A stretch of 64,000 nucleotides of DNA from Bacteroidales bacterium UBA5536 (GCA_002426795.1 DINQ01000020.1:469-64468), one strand, 5' to 3'. Positions 17,165-26,679 are shown, counted from the stretch's first letter. Notes: a model not told the origin generated them from the sequence alone. Numbers and translations: made by a program.

Positions 17165-18454
17165 ATGCGTTACGATCCGATTCAGAACAGTTTTTTTTCG
17201 CAAAACCGCGAACGCCTGATGGCGCTGATGCCAGAGAACAGCATGGCCGTGATGAAATCGGCAGAAAAGATGCCTCGCAATGGCGACCAGTTTTTTCCGT
17301 TCAGGCAGCAAAGTGATTTTTTCTACCTCACGGGAATCGAATCAGACAATTGCAGCCTGATTCTGTTTCCTGATTGTCCGGTAAAGGAGCTCAGGCAGGT
17401 GCTTTTTATCGAGGCATACAGTGCCATAAAAGCAACATGGGATGGCCATATGCTGAGCGCCGATGAAGCAAAAGAAATCGCTGGTATCGAAACGGTGCGC
17501 ACCACCGATCAGTTTGAAGCGGTGTTGCGTGAGTTGATGAACTATGCCAGGGCGGTTTACCTCAACCTGAACGAATATCCGAAATTCAGCACCGAAGTGC
17601 CCATGGCTCAACAACGCTTTGCGGCTAGCATCCGAAAGCAATATCCGCTGCATACCTACCTGCGTATGGCACCGCTGCTCGAAGGACTTCGGGTGCGCAA
17701 GAGCCAGACCGAAGTGAGCCTGCTCCAAAAAGCCTGCGATATCACAGGTCTTGCCTTCAACAAGGTGATGCAGCAAACGCGCCCAGGACGCTTTGAATAT
17801 GAGATACAGGCCGAGATCGAGTATGTTTTTACCAACCAAAGAGCCAACGGCCATGGCTATTACCCTATTGTAGCCGGAGGCGCCAATAGCTGCACCCTGC
17901 ACTACTCGGCCAACGACCAGCTGTTACAGGGTGGTGATTTGCTGCTGCTCGATTTTGGTGCTGAGTATGCCAACTACAGCGCCGACCTCAGCAGGACCAT
18001 TCCGGTGAACGGGAAGTTTTCAAAACGTCAGCGTGCTTGTTACGATGCCGTTTTGCGTGTGTTTAAGGAGGCGGTGAAGCTATACGTGCCTGGCAGCACC
18101 ATCGATCAGATCAACAAGGCTGTGTGGGAAATGATGGAAAAAGAAATGATAGGGCTTGGGTTGTTTACAGCAGATGAGGTAAAAAAACAGAAGCCCGAAA
18201 ACCCGCTTTACCGAAAATACCTGATGCATGGGGTGGCACACCACATTGGGCTCGACGTGCACGATGTGGGTCTGAAGCATACGCCACTTGCGCCGGGCAT
18301 GATCCTTACCTGCGAGCCGGGTATTTATATCCGGGAAGAGAAAATCGGCATCCGGATCGAAAACGACATACTGGTTACTGAGGGCGATCCGGTCGATTTA
18401 ATGGCCCGCATCCCGATTGAGGCCGAAGAGATTGAGGCGATAATGAACCAATAG
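17165..18454 (+). CDS. Aminopeptidase P family protein (M24B), first copy
   Basis: 429 residues: a creatinase/aminopeptidase P N-terminal domain (1-165) with FFYLTGIESDNCSLILF, then the pita-bread catalytic domain. Metal ligands are present: Asp in LLLLDFGAEY, Asp in YSADLSRTIPV, His in LMHGVAHHIGLDVHD, Glu in TCEPGIYI and Glu in GIRIENDILV. It should release an N-terminal residue before proline, in the cytoplasm, using Mn or Co. Length matches bacterial PepP. The second M24B gene starts 27 bp after its stop, so both are probably one transcript. Confidence 0.92.
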   Translation: MRYDPIQNSFFSQNRERLMALMPENSMAVMKSAEKMPRNGDQFFPFRQQSDFFYLTGIESDNCSLILFPDCPVKELRQVLFIEAYSAIKATWDGHMLSADEAKEIAGIETVRTTDQFEAVLRELMNYARAVYLNLNEYPKFSTEVPMAQQRFAASIRKQYPLHTYLRMAPLLEGLRVRKSQTEVSLLQKACDITGLAFNKVMQQTRPGRFEYEIQAEIEYVFTNQRANGHGYYPIVAGGANSCTLHYSANDQLLQGGDLLLLDFGAEYANYSADLSRTIPVNGKFSKRQRACYDAVLRVFKEAVKLYVPGSTIDQINKAVWEMMEKEMIGLGLFTADEVKKQKPENPLYRKYLMHGVAHHIGLDVHDVGLKHTPLAPGMILTCEPGIYIREEKIGIRIENDILVTEGDPVDLMARIPIEAEEIEAIMNQ

Positions 18455-18481
18455 TTAAGTTTATCCTATAAAATATCATCT

Positions 18482-19903
18482 ATGTTTGCAAAAGAAGTTT
18501 ATTCCGAACGCCGCAGCAGGCTCAAGAAAGAAATCAACAAAGGCGTAGCCCTTTTCATGGCCAACCATGAAGCAGCCTTTAACTACCCGGCTAACACCTA
18601 TTCTTACCGGCAGGACAGCCACTTTTCCTATTTCTTCGGGTTGAATCATCCCGGTTTTGCCGGTCTGATTGATTTCGAAAGCGGAAAAGAAATCCTGTTT
18701 GGCGACAATGTCGAAATTGATGACATTATCTGGATGGGTCCTCAGCCATCGGTTGAAGACCAGGCTGCAAAAGTGGGCATTACCGAAACATATGCCTTTG
18801 AAAAACTGGCCCATTACATCAGCAAAGCGCTTGAGCAGGGCCGCAAGGTACATTATTTGCCACCTTACCGCGGTGCCATGATGATTGCACTTGGTCAGAT
18901 GCTGGGCATCAATCCATCTGAGGTAAAATCGCACGCCAGTGTCGAACTGATCAAGGCCGTTGTAAAACTTAAAGAAATCAAGGATGCACTCGAAGTGGCC
19001 GAGATTGAAAAAGCCATCGATATTGCCTATCTGATGCATACCACCGGTATGAAAATGGCCAAACCGGGCATCACCGAGCAGGAAATTGCCGGAACGATCG
19101 AAGGCATTGCCCTGGCACATGGCGGACCGGTTTCATTTCCGATCATCCTGAGTGTCGACGGGCAAACACTGCACAACCACAACCACCACAACGTGCTGAA
19201 AGAAGGCCGCATGATGGTGATTGATGCAGGTACCGAGACTCAATCACTTTATGCCAGCGACATTACGAGGACTGTTCCGGTTGGAGGTAAATTTAACCAG
19301 CGCCAAAAAGAAGTCTACGAGATCGTGCTGAAAGCCAATGTAGACAGCATCGCTGCCATCAAACCGGGTGTGGAGTACCGCGAGATGCACCTTTTGGCAG
19401 CAAAAGTCATTACACAGGGACTTACCAGCCTCGGCCTGATGAAAGGCAAAGCCGATGATGCAGTGGCTGCAGGAGCACATACACTGTTTTTCCCACATGG
19501 CCTTGGCCATATGATGGGCATGGATGTGCACGACCTCGAAGGTCTTGGCGAAAACTACGTGGGCTATGACGAACAGACCAAACGCTCGACGCAGTTTGGC
19601 ACCGCATACCTGCGTCTGGGCAAGAAATTGAAACCAGGTTTTGTGCTTACCGACGAACCGGGTATCTACTTCATTCCTGCACTCATCGATAAATTCAGGG
19701 CCGAAGGTCTTTTCAAGGATTTCATCAACTACGACAAGGTAGAAACCTACAAAGACTTTGGTGGCATCCGCATCGAAGATGATATTCTGGTCACTGAAAG
19801 TGGCTATCGTGTACTCGGAAAACCTATCCCGAAAACAGTGGCTGAAGTGGAAGAAACTGCGGCCCAAAAACGTGAATGGCTGAAAATGCCGGGCGTGTTT
19901 TAA
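18482..19903 (+). CDS. Aminopeptidase P family protein (M24B), second copy
   Basis: 473 residues with the same two-domain plan. N-terminal FSYFFGLNHPGFAGLIDFE; ligands Asp in MMVIDAGTETQS, Asp in YASDITRTVPVGG, His in FFPHGLGHMMGMDVHD, Glu in LTDEPGIYFIP and Glu in GIRIEDDILVTE. It differs from the upstream copy by about 40 extra residues between the last His and Glu ligands (GYDEQTKRSTQFGTAYLRLG) and by HNHNHHN in the substrate region, suggesting a different specificity such as prolidase-like dipeptides. The two paralogues are divergent, so the duplication is old. A strong terminator follows. Confidence 0.92.
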   Translation: MFAKEVYSERRSRLKKEINKGVALFMANHEAAFNYPANTYSYRQDSHFSYFFGLNHPGFAGLIDFESGKEILFGDNVEIDDIIWMGPQPSVEDQAAKVGITETYAFEKLAHYISKALEQGRKVHYLPPYRGAMMIALGQMLGINPSEVKSHASVELIKAVVKLKEIKDALEVAEIEKAIDIAYLMHTTGMKMAKPGITEQEIAGTIEGIALAHGGPVSFPIILSVDGQTLHNHNHHNVLKEGRMMVIDAGTETQSLYASDITRTVPVGGKFNQRQKEVYEIVLKANVDSIAAIKPGVEYREMHLLAAKVITQGLTSLGLMKGKADDAVAAGAHTLFFPHGLGHMMGMDVHDLEGLGENYVGYDEQTKRSTQFGTAYLRLGKKLKPGFVLTDEPGIYFIPALIDKFRAEGLFKDFINYDKVETYKDFGGIRIEDDILVTESGYRVLGKPIPKTVAEVEETAAQKREWLKMPGVF

Positions 19904-19923
19904 GACCGAAAAATAACTGACTC

Positions 19924-19962
19924 AAAGGCTGTTCTCATGGTGGGAGCAGCCTTTCTGTTTTT
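19924..19962 (+). terminator. Rho-independent terminator after the M24B pair
   Basis: AAAGGCTGTTCTC pairs with GGGAGCAGCCTTT over 13 bp (two G-T pairs), loop ATGGT, followed by CTGTTTTT. It starts 20 bp after the stop at 19903. Confidence 0.85.
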
Positions 19963-19992
19963 GGCAAGGGAATGTCTTGAAAAATTCTCATT

Positions 19993-20000
19993 ACATTTGG
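19993..20000 (+). promoter_or_regulatory. -7 box of the alpha/beta hydrolase gene
   Basis: TACATTTG, a perfect TAnnTTTG, stands 22 bp before the ATG at 20023, just after the terminator. No well-spaced -33 TTG was found. Confidence 0.5.
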
Positions 20001-20022
20001 TCGTCAAATTGCATTGAGAACG

Positions 20023-20832
20023 ATGAAAACGATACAATTCAATCAAAAGCAGATAGCCTACTCCAAAGAAGGAAGCGGACATTGTCTGGTGCTCCTGCAT
20101 GGTTTTCCGATGGACAGCAGGGTGTGGAATGGCTTCAGGCGTGAGCTTGCCTCCGCTTTTTGTGTCATCACCCCTGATTTGCCGGGTCTTGGCAGATCAG
20201 AAATGATCGAAAAACGCCACGATATGTCTTTAATGGCCGATGTGGTGGCTGCCATTCTGAAAGCCGAGCAGGTGAGCAGTTGTGTGATGGTGGGCCATTC
20301 GATGGGAGGCTATGTGGCGCTGGCTTTTGCCAAAAGCTACCCGCAGCTGTTGAGTGGATTTGTGCTTTTTCATTCGCATGCCACTGCCGATGACGATGTC
20401 ACGCGCGAAAACCGAAACAAAGCCATCCTTGCCGTTATTCAGGACAGGAAAACTTTTGTGTCGGACTTCATCGACGGACTTTTTGAACCGGCCTTCTACA
20501 ACAACCACCGGATTGAATGTGATGCGGTTAAGTCTATTGCGCTGAGTCAGTCAGAAGACGCCATTGTGGCGGCTTTGGCGGGCATGCGCGAACGCGACAG
20601 CCATATCGAACTGCTGACAAAGGTGAAGGTGCCCGTTTTGTTTATACTGGGTAAAAACGACAGCCGCATGCCAGTGGTCAAAATCATGGCGCAGGCCGGA
20701 TTGCCGGCTCATGCCGAACTGATGATGCTCGATGGTGTAGGCCATATGGGATTTCTCGAAGCCAGACTGGCGACCCGCCATGCCATTGCATCCTTTGCCG
20801 AGCGGTGTTATCTGCTCCGCAGTGCTCAATAA
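20023..20832 (+). CDS. Alpha/beta hydrolase
   Basis: 269 residues from ATG 20023 (MKTIQFNQKQIAYSKEGS); the TTG at 20014 is less likely. Fold landmarks: oxyanion loop LLHGFPMDSRVW, nucleophile elbow VGHSMGG (Ser near 96), acid in LGKNDSRMP and His in GVGHMGFLE. This is the general MhpC-like hydrolase family, so the substrate (ester, lactone or other) cannot be given. It is monocistronic, with its own promoter and with 227 bp before the next gene. Confidence 0.85.
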   Translation: MKTIQFNQKQIAYSKEGSGHCLVLLHGFPMDSRVWNGFRRELASAFCVITPDLPGLGRSEMIEKRHDMSLMADVVAAILKAEQVSSCVMVGHSMGGYVALAFAKSYPQLLSGFVLFHSHATADDDVTRENRNKAILAVIQDRKTFVSDFIDGLFEPAFYNNHRIECDAVKSIALSQSEDAIVAALAGMRERDSHIELLTKVKVPVLFILGKNDSRMPVVKIMAQAGLPAHAELMMLDGVGHMGFLEARLATRHAIASFAERCYLLRSAQ

Positions 20833-20982
20833 ATGTAAACAGTCTGATTATCGAACCAATCGAAAGAGACCGGATTAGCGTGTAAATACTTCATAATAAG
20901 CATTTTGCCCGAAGCTTGTTTTCGTTTGAAAGGCATTTTTTGAGAATGAAATTCTACTGGTCTTTTCAATCATAAATTTATT

Positions 20983-20990
20983 TATATTTG
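20983..20990 (+). promoter_or_regulatory. -7 box of the tandem adenylate kinase gene
   Basis: TATATTTG, a perfect TAnnTTTG, lies 69 bp before ATG 21060. The 20833-20982 stretch before it holds no gene. Confidence 0.5.
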
Positions 20991-21059
20991 TTGGTGTACT
21001 GATTCATTATCAGTCGCTTTCGTAGTCTTCTGGAGTTTTCATCATAGACCATTCAAGCC

Positions 21060-22232
21060 ATGTTAAATATCATTCTCTTTGGTCCTCCCGGTGCCGGTAA
21101 AGGAACACAGTCAGACCTGCTGATGCAGCGGTATAACCTCAACTACATATCAACGGGTGAAGCACTCCGAAAGGAAATCAGTTCGAAAAGTGAGCTGGGT
21201 CTCAAGGCAAAAAGCATCATCGAATCGGGAGGTTTGGTGGATGATGAAATCATCGTGCAGATCATCGGACAGGCACTCACAAACACAGAAGTTTGTGATG
21301 GTTTTTTGTTTGACGGCTTCCCGCGGACCTATGTTCAGGCTTTTATTCTGGATGGACTTTTTACACGTTTGCAGACCTCACTTTCACGTATTTTCATCCT
21401 GGATGTTCCCGATGAGTTGTGTGTGCAGCGTTTGCTTCAGCGGGCAAAAGAGCAGGATCGCTCCGACGATAAGGCTTCCGTCATTAAAAGAAGGTTGGAG
21501 GAATACCACGAAAAAACCTTACCATTGCTCGAGTTTTATAAAGACACGGATATCTACACCATGATCGACGGAACCGGAACTGCTGAGGAGGTTTTTAACC
21601 GCATCGATGCGCATATCTCCGAGGAGCTCAGCCGCAGGCCGGCCAACATCATCATGTTTGGTTATCCGGGTTCGGGCCGCGCCTCTCAGGCGGCGCGCCT
21701 TGCAAAGGAATTCAATCTTACGGTGATTTCAACCGGAAAGTTGCTGCACGAGGAAGTGAGCAAAAAAGGCCCTTTTTCATCGCAGATTGAACCTTATCTG
21801 AATGATGGGTTGTTGGTTCCCGACGAAATTGTGGTGCGCCTGATCGAGCAGAAACTCAAAGAAATGGATGGCACCACAAGGGGCTATGTGTTCAAAGGCT
21901 ATCCGCGAACCCTTGTACAGGCTTATATCCTGGATGGCATCCTCAAAAAACAGGGTAGTGCCATATCGTGTGTGATAAACCTGAAAGTGCCGGTGTTTGA
22001 ACTGATCAAGCGGCTGGATGCCCGGGCAAAAACAAAGGAAATGATGCCATACGACAGCAAAGCCAGCACCATAGTGGCACGTCTTGAAGAGCATGAACAG
22101 CGCACTGAACCTGTTTTGGCATATTACCAACACCACAACCTGGTTGTCGAAATCGACGGCACCGGTAATACAGATGAAGTGTACCAACGGTTGCATGCGC
22201 CTGCCTTGCGCGCCATCAGAAACCTGAAATAG
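21060..22232 (+). CDS. Tandem adenylate kinase, second domain degenerate
   Basis: 390 residues made of two adenylate-kinase domains in one chain. Domain 1 (about 1-190) has a full P-loop GPPGAGKGTQSD, the NMP-binding YISTGEALRKE and DGFPRTYVQA, and a short lid (QDRSDDKASVIKRRLEEYH). Domain 2 (about 193-390) keeps the layout (VISTGKLLHEE, GYPRTLVQAYILDG, ARLEEHEQRTEPVLAYY) but its P-loop is GYPGSGRASQAA: the catalytic Lys is Arg and the following GT is AS. FDGFPRT has also become FKGYPRT, losing the Asp. So domain 1 looks catalytic and domain 2 a regulatory or structural pseudo-kinase. It may be the cell's only adk or a second copy; the window cannot tell. Confidence 0.88.
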   Translation: MLNIILFGPPGAGKGTQSDLLMQRYNLNYISTGEALRKEISSKSELGLKAKSIIESGGLVDDEIIVQIIGQALTNTEVCDGFLFDGFPRTYVQAFILDGLFTRLQTSLSRIFILDVPDELCVQRLLQRAKEQDRSDDKASVIKRRLEEYHEKTLPLLEFYKDTDIYTMIDGTGTAEEVFNRIDAHISEELSRRPANIIMFGYPGSGRASQAARLAKEFNLTVISTGKLLHEEVSKKGPFSSQIEPYLNDGLLVPDEIVVRLIEQKLKEMDGTTRGYVFKGYPRTLVQAYILDGILKKQGSAISCVINLKVPVFELIKRLDARAKTKEMMPYDSKASTIVARLEEHEQRTEPVLAYYQHHNLVVEIDGTGNTDEVYQRLHAPALRAIRNLK

Positions 22233-22244
22233 AATACTTCGCAA

Positions 22245-23402
22245 TCAGCGTTTCATCAATTGTTTCAGAAGCTGTTTATCGTTGATATAAGTAGTTAAGA
22301 AGTAATTACCCGCCGGCAAATCAAGAAGGTCGAGAGGGGCTCCATTGCTGATCATCAGACTTCGCACATAACTTCCATCCTGTGCATATATGTTCGCTTC
22401 AAAACTGCCCGTTCTGGCGATTTTTACCTGAAAATGTCCGAAGGATGGATTTGGGTAGACTTCGATCAAAGCAGACTCATCTTGCTGATCGAGCCCGATC
22501 ACCACATCAAGGTTGATGCGGTAGAGTTTTCCCGGACTGCCGGAGCTACCTTCCTCGGTCATGTAGAGTTTTCTCTTGTCGAAAAACTGCAATGCTTCAA
22601 TTTGTCCCTGACCCGTAGAAAAAAAGTATTCTCTTCTGTTGGCACTGAAAAATCGGTCGCCCACATAATCGGTGAACGAAATGATACGCGTTGCCGTCAA
22701 AAGTGCGAGTTCGCCGGTCTGTTGATTGATATCAGCTGAGGTGACGCGTGCTGCAGCATCGTTGAGTCCCAGGTTGATGCTGTCCATCAGAGCCGCAGTA
22801 TATTGTCCGGCCACAGCTGGAAGCCGATATAATTTGCACCAACCGTTTTGGGGTGTGCTTCTGTTTTTGGTGAAAAGATAGATATAGCCATACTTCCATA
22901 CAATGGCTTCCACATCAAAGTTCCGGTTGCTTTGTGGCGGAGGAAAGGCTGTTTGGTCTTCAAAAGTATAGTGTATGATCTCTGCGTCCACGGCATTTCC
23001 TTCAACCTCGTCTGGATTGGGCAGGATGAGGATTTTCAGGTTACGTCGGTCGTTGTTGTTGTTGCCACCGTCGCAGATGTAAAGTTTCCCCGAAGGATCG
23101 AGCGCCATATCTTCCCAGTCGTTATTTTCGGCATTGCTGATTGTGAGGGTGCGCAATACATTGCCGCTGCTGTCGATGCAGATAATCTTGTTGGGATTTC
23201 CTGAGTCGTTGTGCGACCAGATTCTGTTGGGCTGCGTGACCGCAATACCCGAACTTTCGAGCAATGCTGAGTTCATTGTGGCTACCGGAACAGCATCGAT
23301 CGTTAGCTGTTTCTGAGCAAAACTACACATATGATGAGTCAGGCCCAGAGTGATCATCATCACAAACAGCAGGCTCTTCTTCAGATGAATGCGGTGTTTC
23401 AT
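22245..23402 (-). CDS. T9SS-secreted beta-propeller-like protein
   Basis: 385 residues with a signal peptide (ending CSFAQ) and a C-terminal type IX sorting domain of about 80 residues: ALIEVYPNPSFGHFQVKI, LLDLPAGNYFLTTYIND and a final basic LLKQLMKR. Between them is a repeat of short beta strands with DWEDMALDPSGKLYICDGG, DVEAIVWKYGYIYLFTKN and EALQFFDKRKLYMTEEG, resembling a five- or six-bladed propeller. It would be exported through the T9SS and attached to or released from the surface. Ligand unknown. It converges on the adenylate kinase gene, with only 12 bp between stops. Confidence 0.82.
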   Translation of the reverse strand: MKHRIHLKKSLLFVMMITLGLTHHMCSFAQKQLTIDAVPVATMNSALLESSGIAVTQPNRIWSHNDSGNPNKIICIDSSGNVLRTLTISNAENNDWEDMALDPSGKLYICDGGNNNNDRRNLKILILPNPDEVEGNAVDAEIIHYTFEDQTAFPPPQSNRNFDVEAIVWKYGYIYLFTKNRSTPQNGWCKLYRLPAVAGQYTAALMDSINLGLNDAAARVTSADINQQTGELALLTATRIISFTDYVGDRFFSANRREYFFSTGQGQIEALQFFDKRKLYMTEEGSSGSPGKLYRINLDVVIGLDQQDESALIEVYPNPSFGHFQVKIARTGSFEANIYAQDGSYVRSLMISNGAPLDLLDLPAGNYFLTTYINDKQLLKQLMKR

Positions 23403-23440
23403 TTTTGTTGGATTAATCTGCCCGCAGGGCAGGGTTGTGG

Positions 23441-24916
23441 CTAAGCCTTTTTTGTGTCAAATTTCTCAATGGACTTGATGCCATCCCGGTTCATTGCAAT
23501 ACGGAAACGCTTGTACTCGAGTTGCTCCTGAAACCTGAACTGCATGATCAGGTTGAGGTAGTATATCTTTTCGCCTTTGATCACTTCCGCTTTGTCGTGG
23601 TCGTCGAGGAAAAACATTGGCACTACCGGATTGTCCATCTTGTTAGTGAGACCCGAGATGTTGAAGCGGATGATGTCGTTTACACCTACCAGCGTGTAAA
23701 CCCCGCTTTTGTCGAGGCTGCCACGGTTGAGTCTGATGCGCTTGCGATAGAGCAATATTTTCTCATCGTTGTTGCGGTTATCGGCTTCCAGAACGGCCGA
23801 ACGATTGCGGATGCGCATCACTTCGGGTGGCGTATTGGGTTCCGAAATAAAGTCAACCGCTTCTTTGCTCCAACCTATCTTACTGTCGTTGAGTTTGATG
23901 GTAGTAATGTGGTCGAAATAGCGTCTGCCCAGCTTGTGGGCAAAATAATACCTGCCCAACTCTTTGATGCGATCTTTGAGCATATAACTTACCACAAGTG
24001 CCACAAAAAATGGCATGGTGAGGTTGCCATATTTGGCCTGAAAGGAAAAAGCGACGGCAGTGGCAAAAACCATGGAGATGCCGGCAGCCAGACTCAGGAA
24101 GATTTGCTCTTTGAGAATGCCATCCTTTTTTTTGCGGGTGGTCAGGAAAAGTACGTTTTCTGCATATTTTTTCAGGAGGTTGAACTGGTGCACAAGTTCA
24201 CGGTTTTTCGATGCTTTTTGTTTCTCAGTAACCGGAAATCCCTTCTCCTTTTTATAAGCCCGTTCGTCCTTGATCAAGGCAACCAGCTTTTGCTTGATCG
24301 CTGCAGTTTTTTTATCGTTTTCCCGATTGAGGTGATTCAGGATTTTGAAAGCATGTTGCTCTATGACATTGCTCATAAAAACATCAGCAAAAAAGAAATA
24401 ATTGAGCAACTGGGGGTTGATGGTCGGTACATTAATGATGCGCCGCAGATTGCGATACGTTTTGGTAATGCTTTTGATGTTGTCGACATAAGCTTCTACA
24501 AGAAACTCATTGTCCTCTTTGATTTTGTTTGACAATAAATGACTGGTTTCATCGCGCACCGCACTTTTAAATATGGAAGCAAACATCTTGAGGTGGTACT
24601 CATATTGGTTGATGTTGGTGCGGGTGGGATTGCTGGCAACGCGTGTAAGTGCTTCCTCGAGGTATTTTTCGGGTGAGTTTTTGCCCGAAACGAGATCACG
24701 CAACAGGTAAACCGGGGTGATGAGTCGGATATTGCTTTTCAGATCGCGGTAAAAGTCTTCCTTTTGATAGGTGTATGGATTGATGTCCAGGCTATTGGGA
24801 AGAAAAAACCAGCTGTTTACCACAAACTCATTCTGCTTGAGTTTCTTGCGTGTGGTGAACCCGAGCTTGAGTTCGAATGAAAATTTGTTGTGTATTTTAA
24901 CGTTTGATTCTATCAT
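23441..24916 (-). CDS. Unknown protein with central paired membrane segments
   Basis: 491 residues, family not recognised. About 270 N-terminal residues are soluble and helical with many charged residues. Two membrane segments follow near 280-315 (IFLSLAAGISMVFATAVAFSF and a second starting MPFFVALVVSYML), then a soluble C-terminal domain of about 175 residues that looks beta-rich (VYTLVGVNDIIRFNISGL, YYLNLIMQFRFQE). N- and C-terminal domains are on the same side, most likely the cytoplasm. It lies 33 bp after the SLC13 transporter gene on the same strand, suggesting an operon. Confidence 0.55.
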   Translation of the reverse strand: MIESNVKIHNKFSFELKLGFTTRKKLKQNEFVVNSWFFLPNSLDINPYTYQKEDFYRDLKSNIRLITPVYLLRDLVSGKNSPEKYLEEALTRVASNPTRTNINQYEYHLKMFASIFKSAVRDETSHLLSNKIKEDNEFLVEAYVDNIKSITKTYRNLRRIINVPTINPQLLNYFFFADVFMSNVIEQHAFKILNHLNRENDKKTAAIKQKLVALIKDERAYKKEKGFPVTEKQKASKNRELVHQFNLLKKYAENVLFLTTRKKKDGILKEQIFLSLAAGISMVFATAVAFSFQAKYGNLTMPFFVALVVSYMLKDRIKELGRYYFAHKLGRRYFDHITTIKLNDSKIGWSKEAVDFISEPNTPPEVMRIRNRSAVLEADNRNNDEKILLYRKRIRLNRGSLDKSGVYTLVGVNDIIRFNISGLTNKMDNPVVPMFFLDDHDKAEVIKGEKIYYLNLIMQFRFQEQLEYKRFRIAMNRDGIKSIEKFDTKKA

Positions 24917-24949
24917 CTTTTCTGCATCCTTTCTGCACTTCTTTCAATC

Positions 24950-26569
24950 TTAAAACAGGCCAAAAACACCATTTGGCGTGATGCCTAAAAACCTGAACCA
25001 GGTTTCGCCGGCCACGATGTTCAACACGAAAGCAATCACCATCATGGTAATGCCAAACTTGAATGCATCGGTGTAGCTGTACATATCGGTTTCAAAAAGC
25101 AGGGCAGCTGGTTTGCTGTTGAATGGCAGCACGTACACATGTTCAATCATAAAAGCCACAGGCAGTGCAAGGCTTACCACATCAAAACCAAAGCGGTTGG
25201 CGACACCTATTGCGATAGGAATAAAAATCATGGTTCGCATGGTTTTCGACTGAAAAATGAGCGCGCTGAAAACCATCACACCGGTGAGCAAAAGATAGAG
25301 CATCCAGAAATGGGTATGGTCGCCGATACCAAGATGGTCGAAAAAGGCATTCACCAAAATAGAAGGCAGGTCGGTCACGGCAAATCCGGCGCCAAGCGTG
25401 TAAGCGCCGGCCGAAAAAAGCATGAGGTGCCAGGGGATGTCCACGTCGTTCCACTTTACGATGCCAACGCGTGGAAGCAGGGCGACTATTGCACCCACAA
25501 AAGCTACTGCTGTTGGGCTGATGCCGTGCAGCCTGTCAGTAGACCAGAAGCCCAGAATGGTCAAAAAGATTACGATAGATTTAATTTCTTCCGCATTGAT
25601 TTTGCCGAGTTTTTGGTATTCTATTTTGAGTCGCTCCATACCACCTTCAATTTGAGGCACGCGCTCTTCCGGACTCAGCGGAAAGAACACCTTCATTGCC
25701 AGCAGGTAACCGATGAGCATCAATCCTACCATGATCGGAAACATGGCCATCATCCAGTCAGAAAAGTAGACATTTCCCCCAATAGCCCCACCAATCAGTG
25801 CCGCAGCCAGCAGATTAGCTCCCGATCCCGTTACAAATGCACCTGCGCCTAAATTGATTTCCAGCAGGTTCTGTAAAACGATGCTTCGGCCAAAATTGTT
25901 TTTGCCCTCGCCTGATCGGGCTCCGTAAATGGCGGCAATCACCATAAAGATCGGCAACAGGATGGCCGCTTTTGCTGTTGTGGCTGAAATAAAGGCTGAA
26001 AGCAAGAGGTTGATGACGATGAAACTAAAGAAGATGGTGCCTGCATTTTTGCCAAAACGGAGGATAAACCACAAAGCGATGCGTTTGGCCACGCCGGTTT
26101 TGACCAACATGCTGGCCAGCACAAACGACATGATATTGAGCCACATCACAGGATGGCCCAACTGTGCATAAGCATCTTTTTCGGGCAAAACGCCTGTGAG
26201 CACCAGACTGATGATGAGAATAAGTGAAGTGAGGTAGTTTGGGATGGCTTCGGTGATCCAAAGAATGATGGCTCCCAGAAACACAGCCATCATCAGGTGG
26301 TTGATGCGCGAAAATCCATCTGCACCCAGCCGTTCAAAGGCTGCTTGTGCTTTGGCGGCAACCAGGGTAGAGGGATCAATATTTTGCAGAAATGAAAAGT
26401 GTACAAAGAATCCAATACCAACAAATACGAGAATCGACAAGGGAACCCCCACAATAGCCAAAGCATTTTCGATGCGCGATTTTGACCTTTTGGGTAATTT
26501 CTCGACACGGTAGTTGTTCATATCGAGAATGTCATACTGCTTGATTGGTGCTTGCGTACTGGTTTCCAT
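24950..26569 (-). CDS. SLC13/DASS family sodium-coupled anion transporter
   Basis: 539 residues, about 11-12 membrane segments after a 35-residue cytoplasmic tail. The family signatures are present in both repeats: FISATTAKAAILLPIFMVIA (near residue 197), TGSGANLLAAAL (near 252) and FQSKTMRTMIFIPIAIG, with VFLGAIILWITEAIPNYLTS at the start. DASS proteins move di/tricarboxylates, sulfate or phosphate with sodium; the usual SNT motifs are modified here (SAT, SGA), so the substrate cannot be predicted. It precedes the unknown two-TM gene. The CYTH gene upstream is 110 bp away with a hairpin between. Confidence 0.85.
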   Translation of the reverse strand: METSTQAPIKQYDILDMNNYRVEKLPKRSKSRIENALAIVGVPLSILVFVGIGFFVHFSFLQNIDPSTLVAAKAQAAFERLGADGFSRINHLMMAVFLGAIILWITEAIPNYLTSLILIISLVLTGVLPEKDAYAQLGHPVMWLNIMSFVLASMLVKTGVAKRIALWFILRFGKNAGTIFFSFIVINLLLSAFISATTAKAAILLPIFMVIAAIYGARSGEGKNNFGRSIVLQNLLEINLGAGAFVTGSGANLLAAALIGGAIGGNVYFSDWMMAMFPIMVGLMLIGYLLAMKVFFPLSPEERVPQIEGGMERLKIEYQKLGKINAEEIKSIVIFLTILGFWSTDRLHGISPTAVAFVGAIVALLPRVGIVKWNDVDIPWHLMLFSAGAYTLGAGFAVTDLPSILVNAFFDHLGIGDHTHFWMLYLLLTGVMVFSALIFQSKTMRTMIFIPIAIGVANRFGFDVVSLALPVAFMIEHVYVLPFNSKPAALLFETDMYSYTDAFKFGITMMVIAFVLNIVAGETWFRFLGITPNGVFGLF

Positions 26570-26624
26570 GATTTAAATGAGTTTATTCAAGGTTGTTTTT
26601 TTCCGCTGTATGAGGTTCAGGTAA

Positions 26625-26671
26625 CAGTTCTCCGAACCTGCACATGCAAAAGTACAGGTTCGGAAGAGCTG
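26625..26671. terminator. Hairpin between CYTH and SLC13 genes
   Basis: CAGTTCTCCGAACCTG (26625-26640) pairs with CAGGTTCGGAAGAGCTG (26655-26671), about 15 pairs with one mismatch and a small bulge, loop about 14 bases. There is no T run on either strand, so it may be a processing or attenuation site rather than a terminator. Confidence 0.45.
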
Positions 26672-26679
26672 TTGCATCT

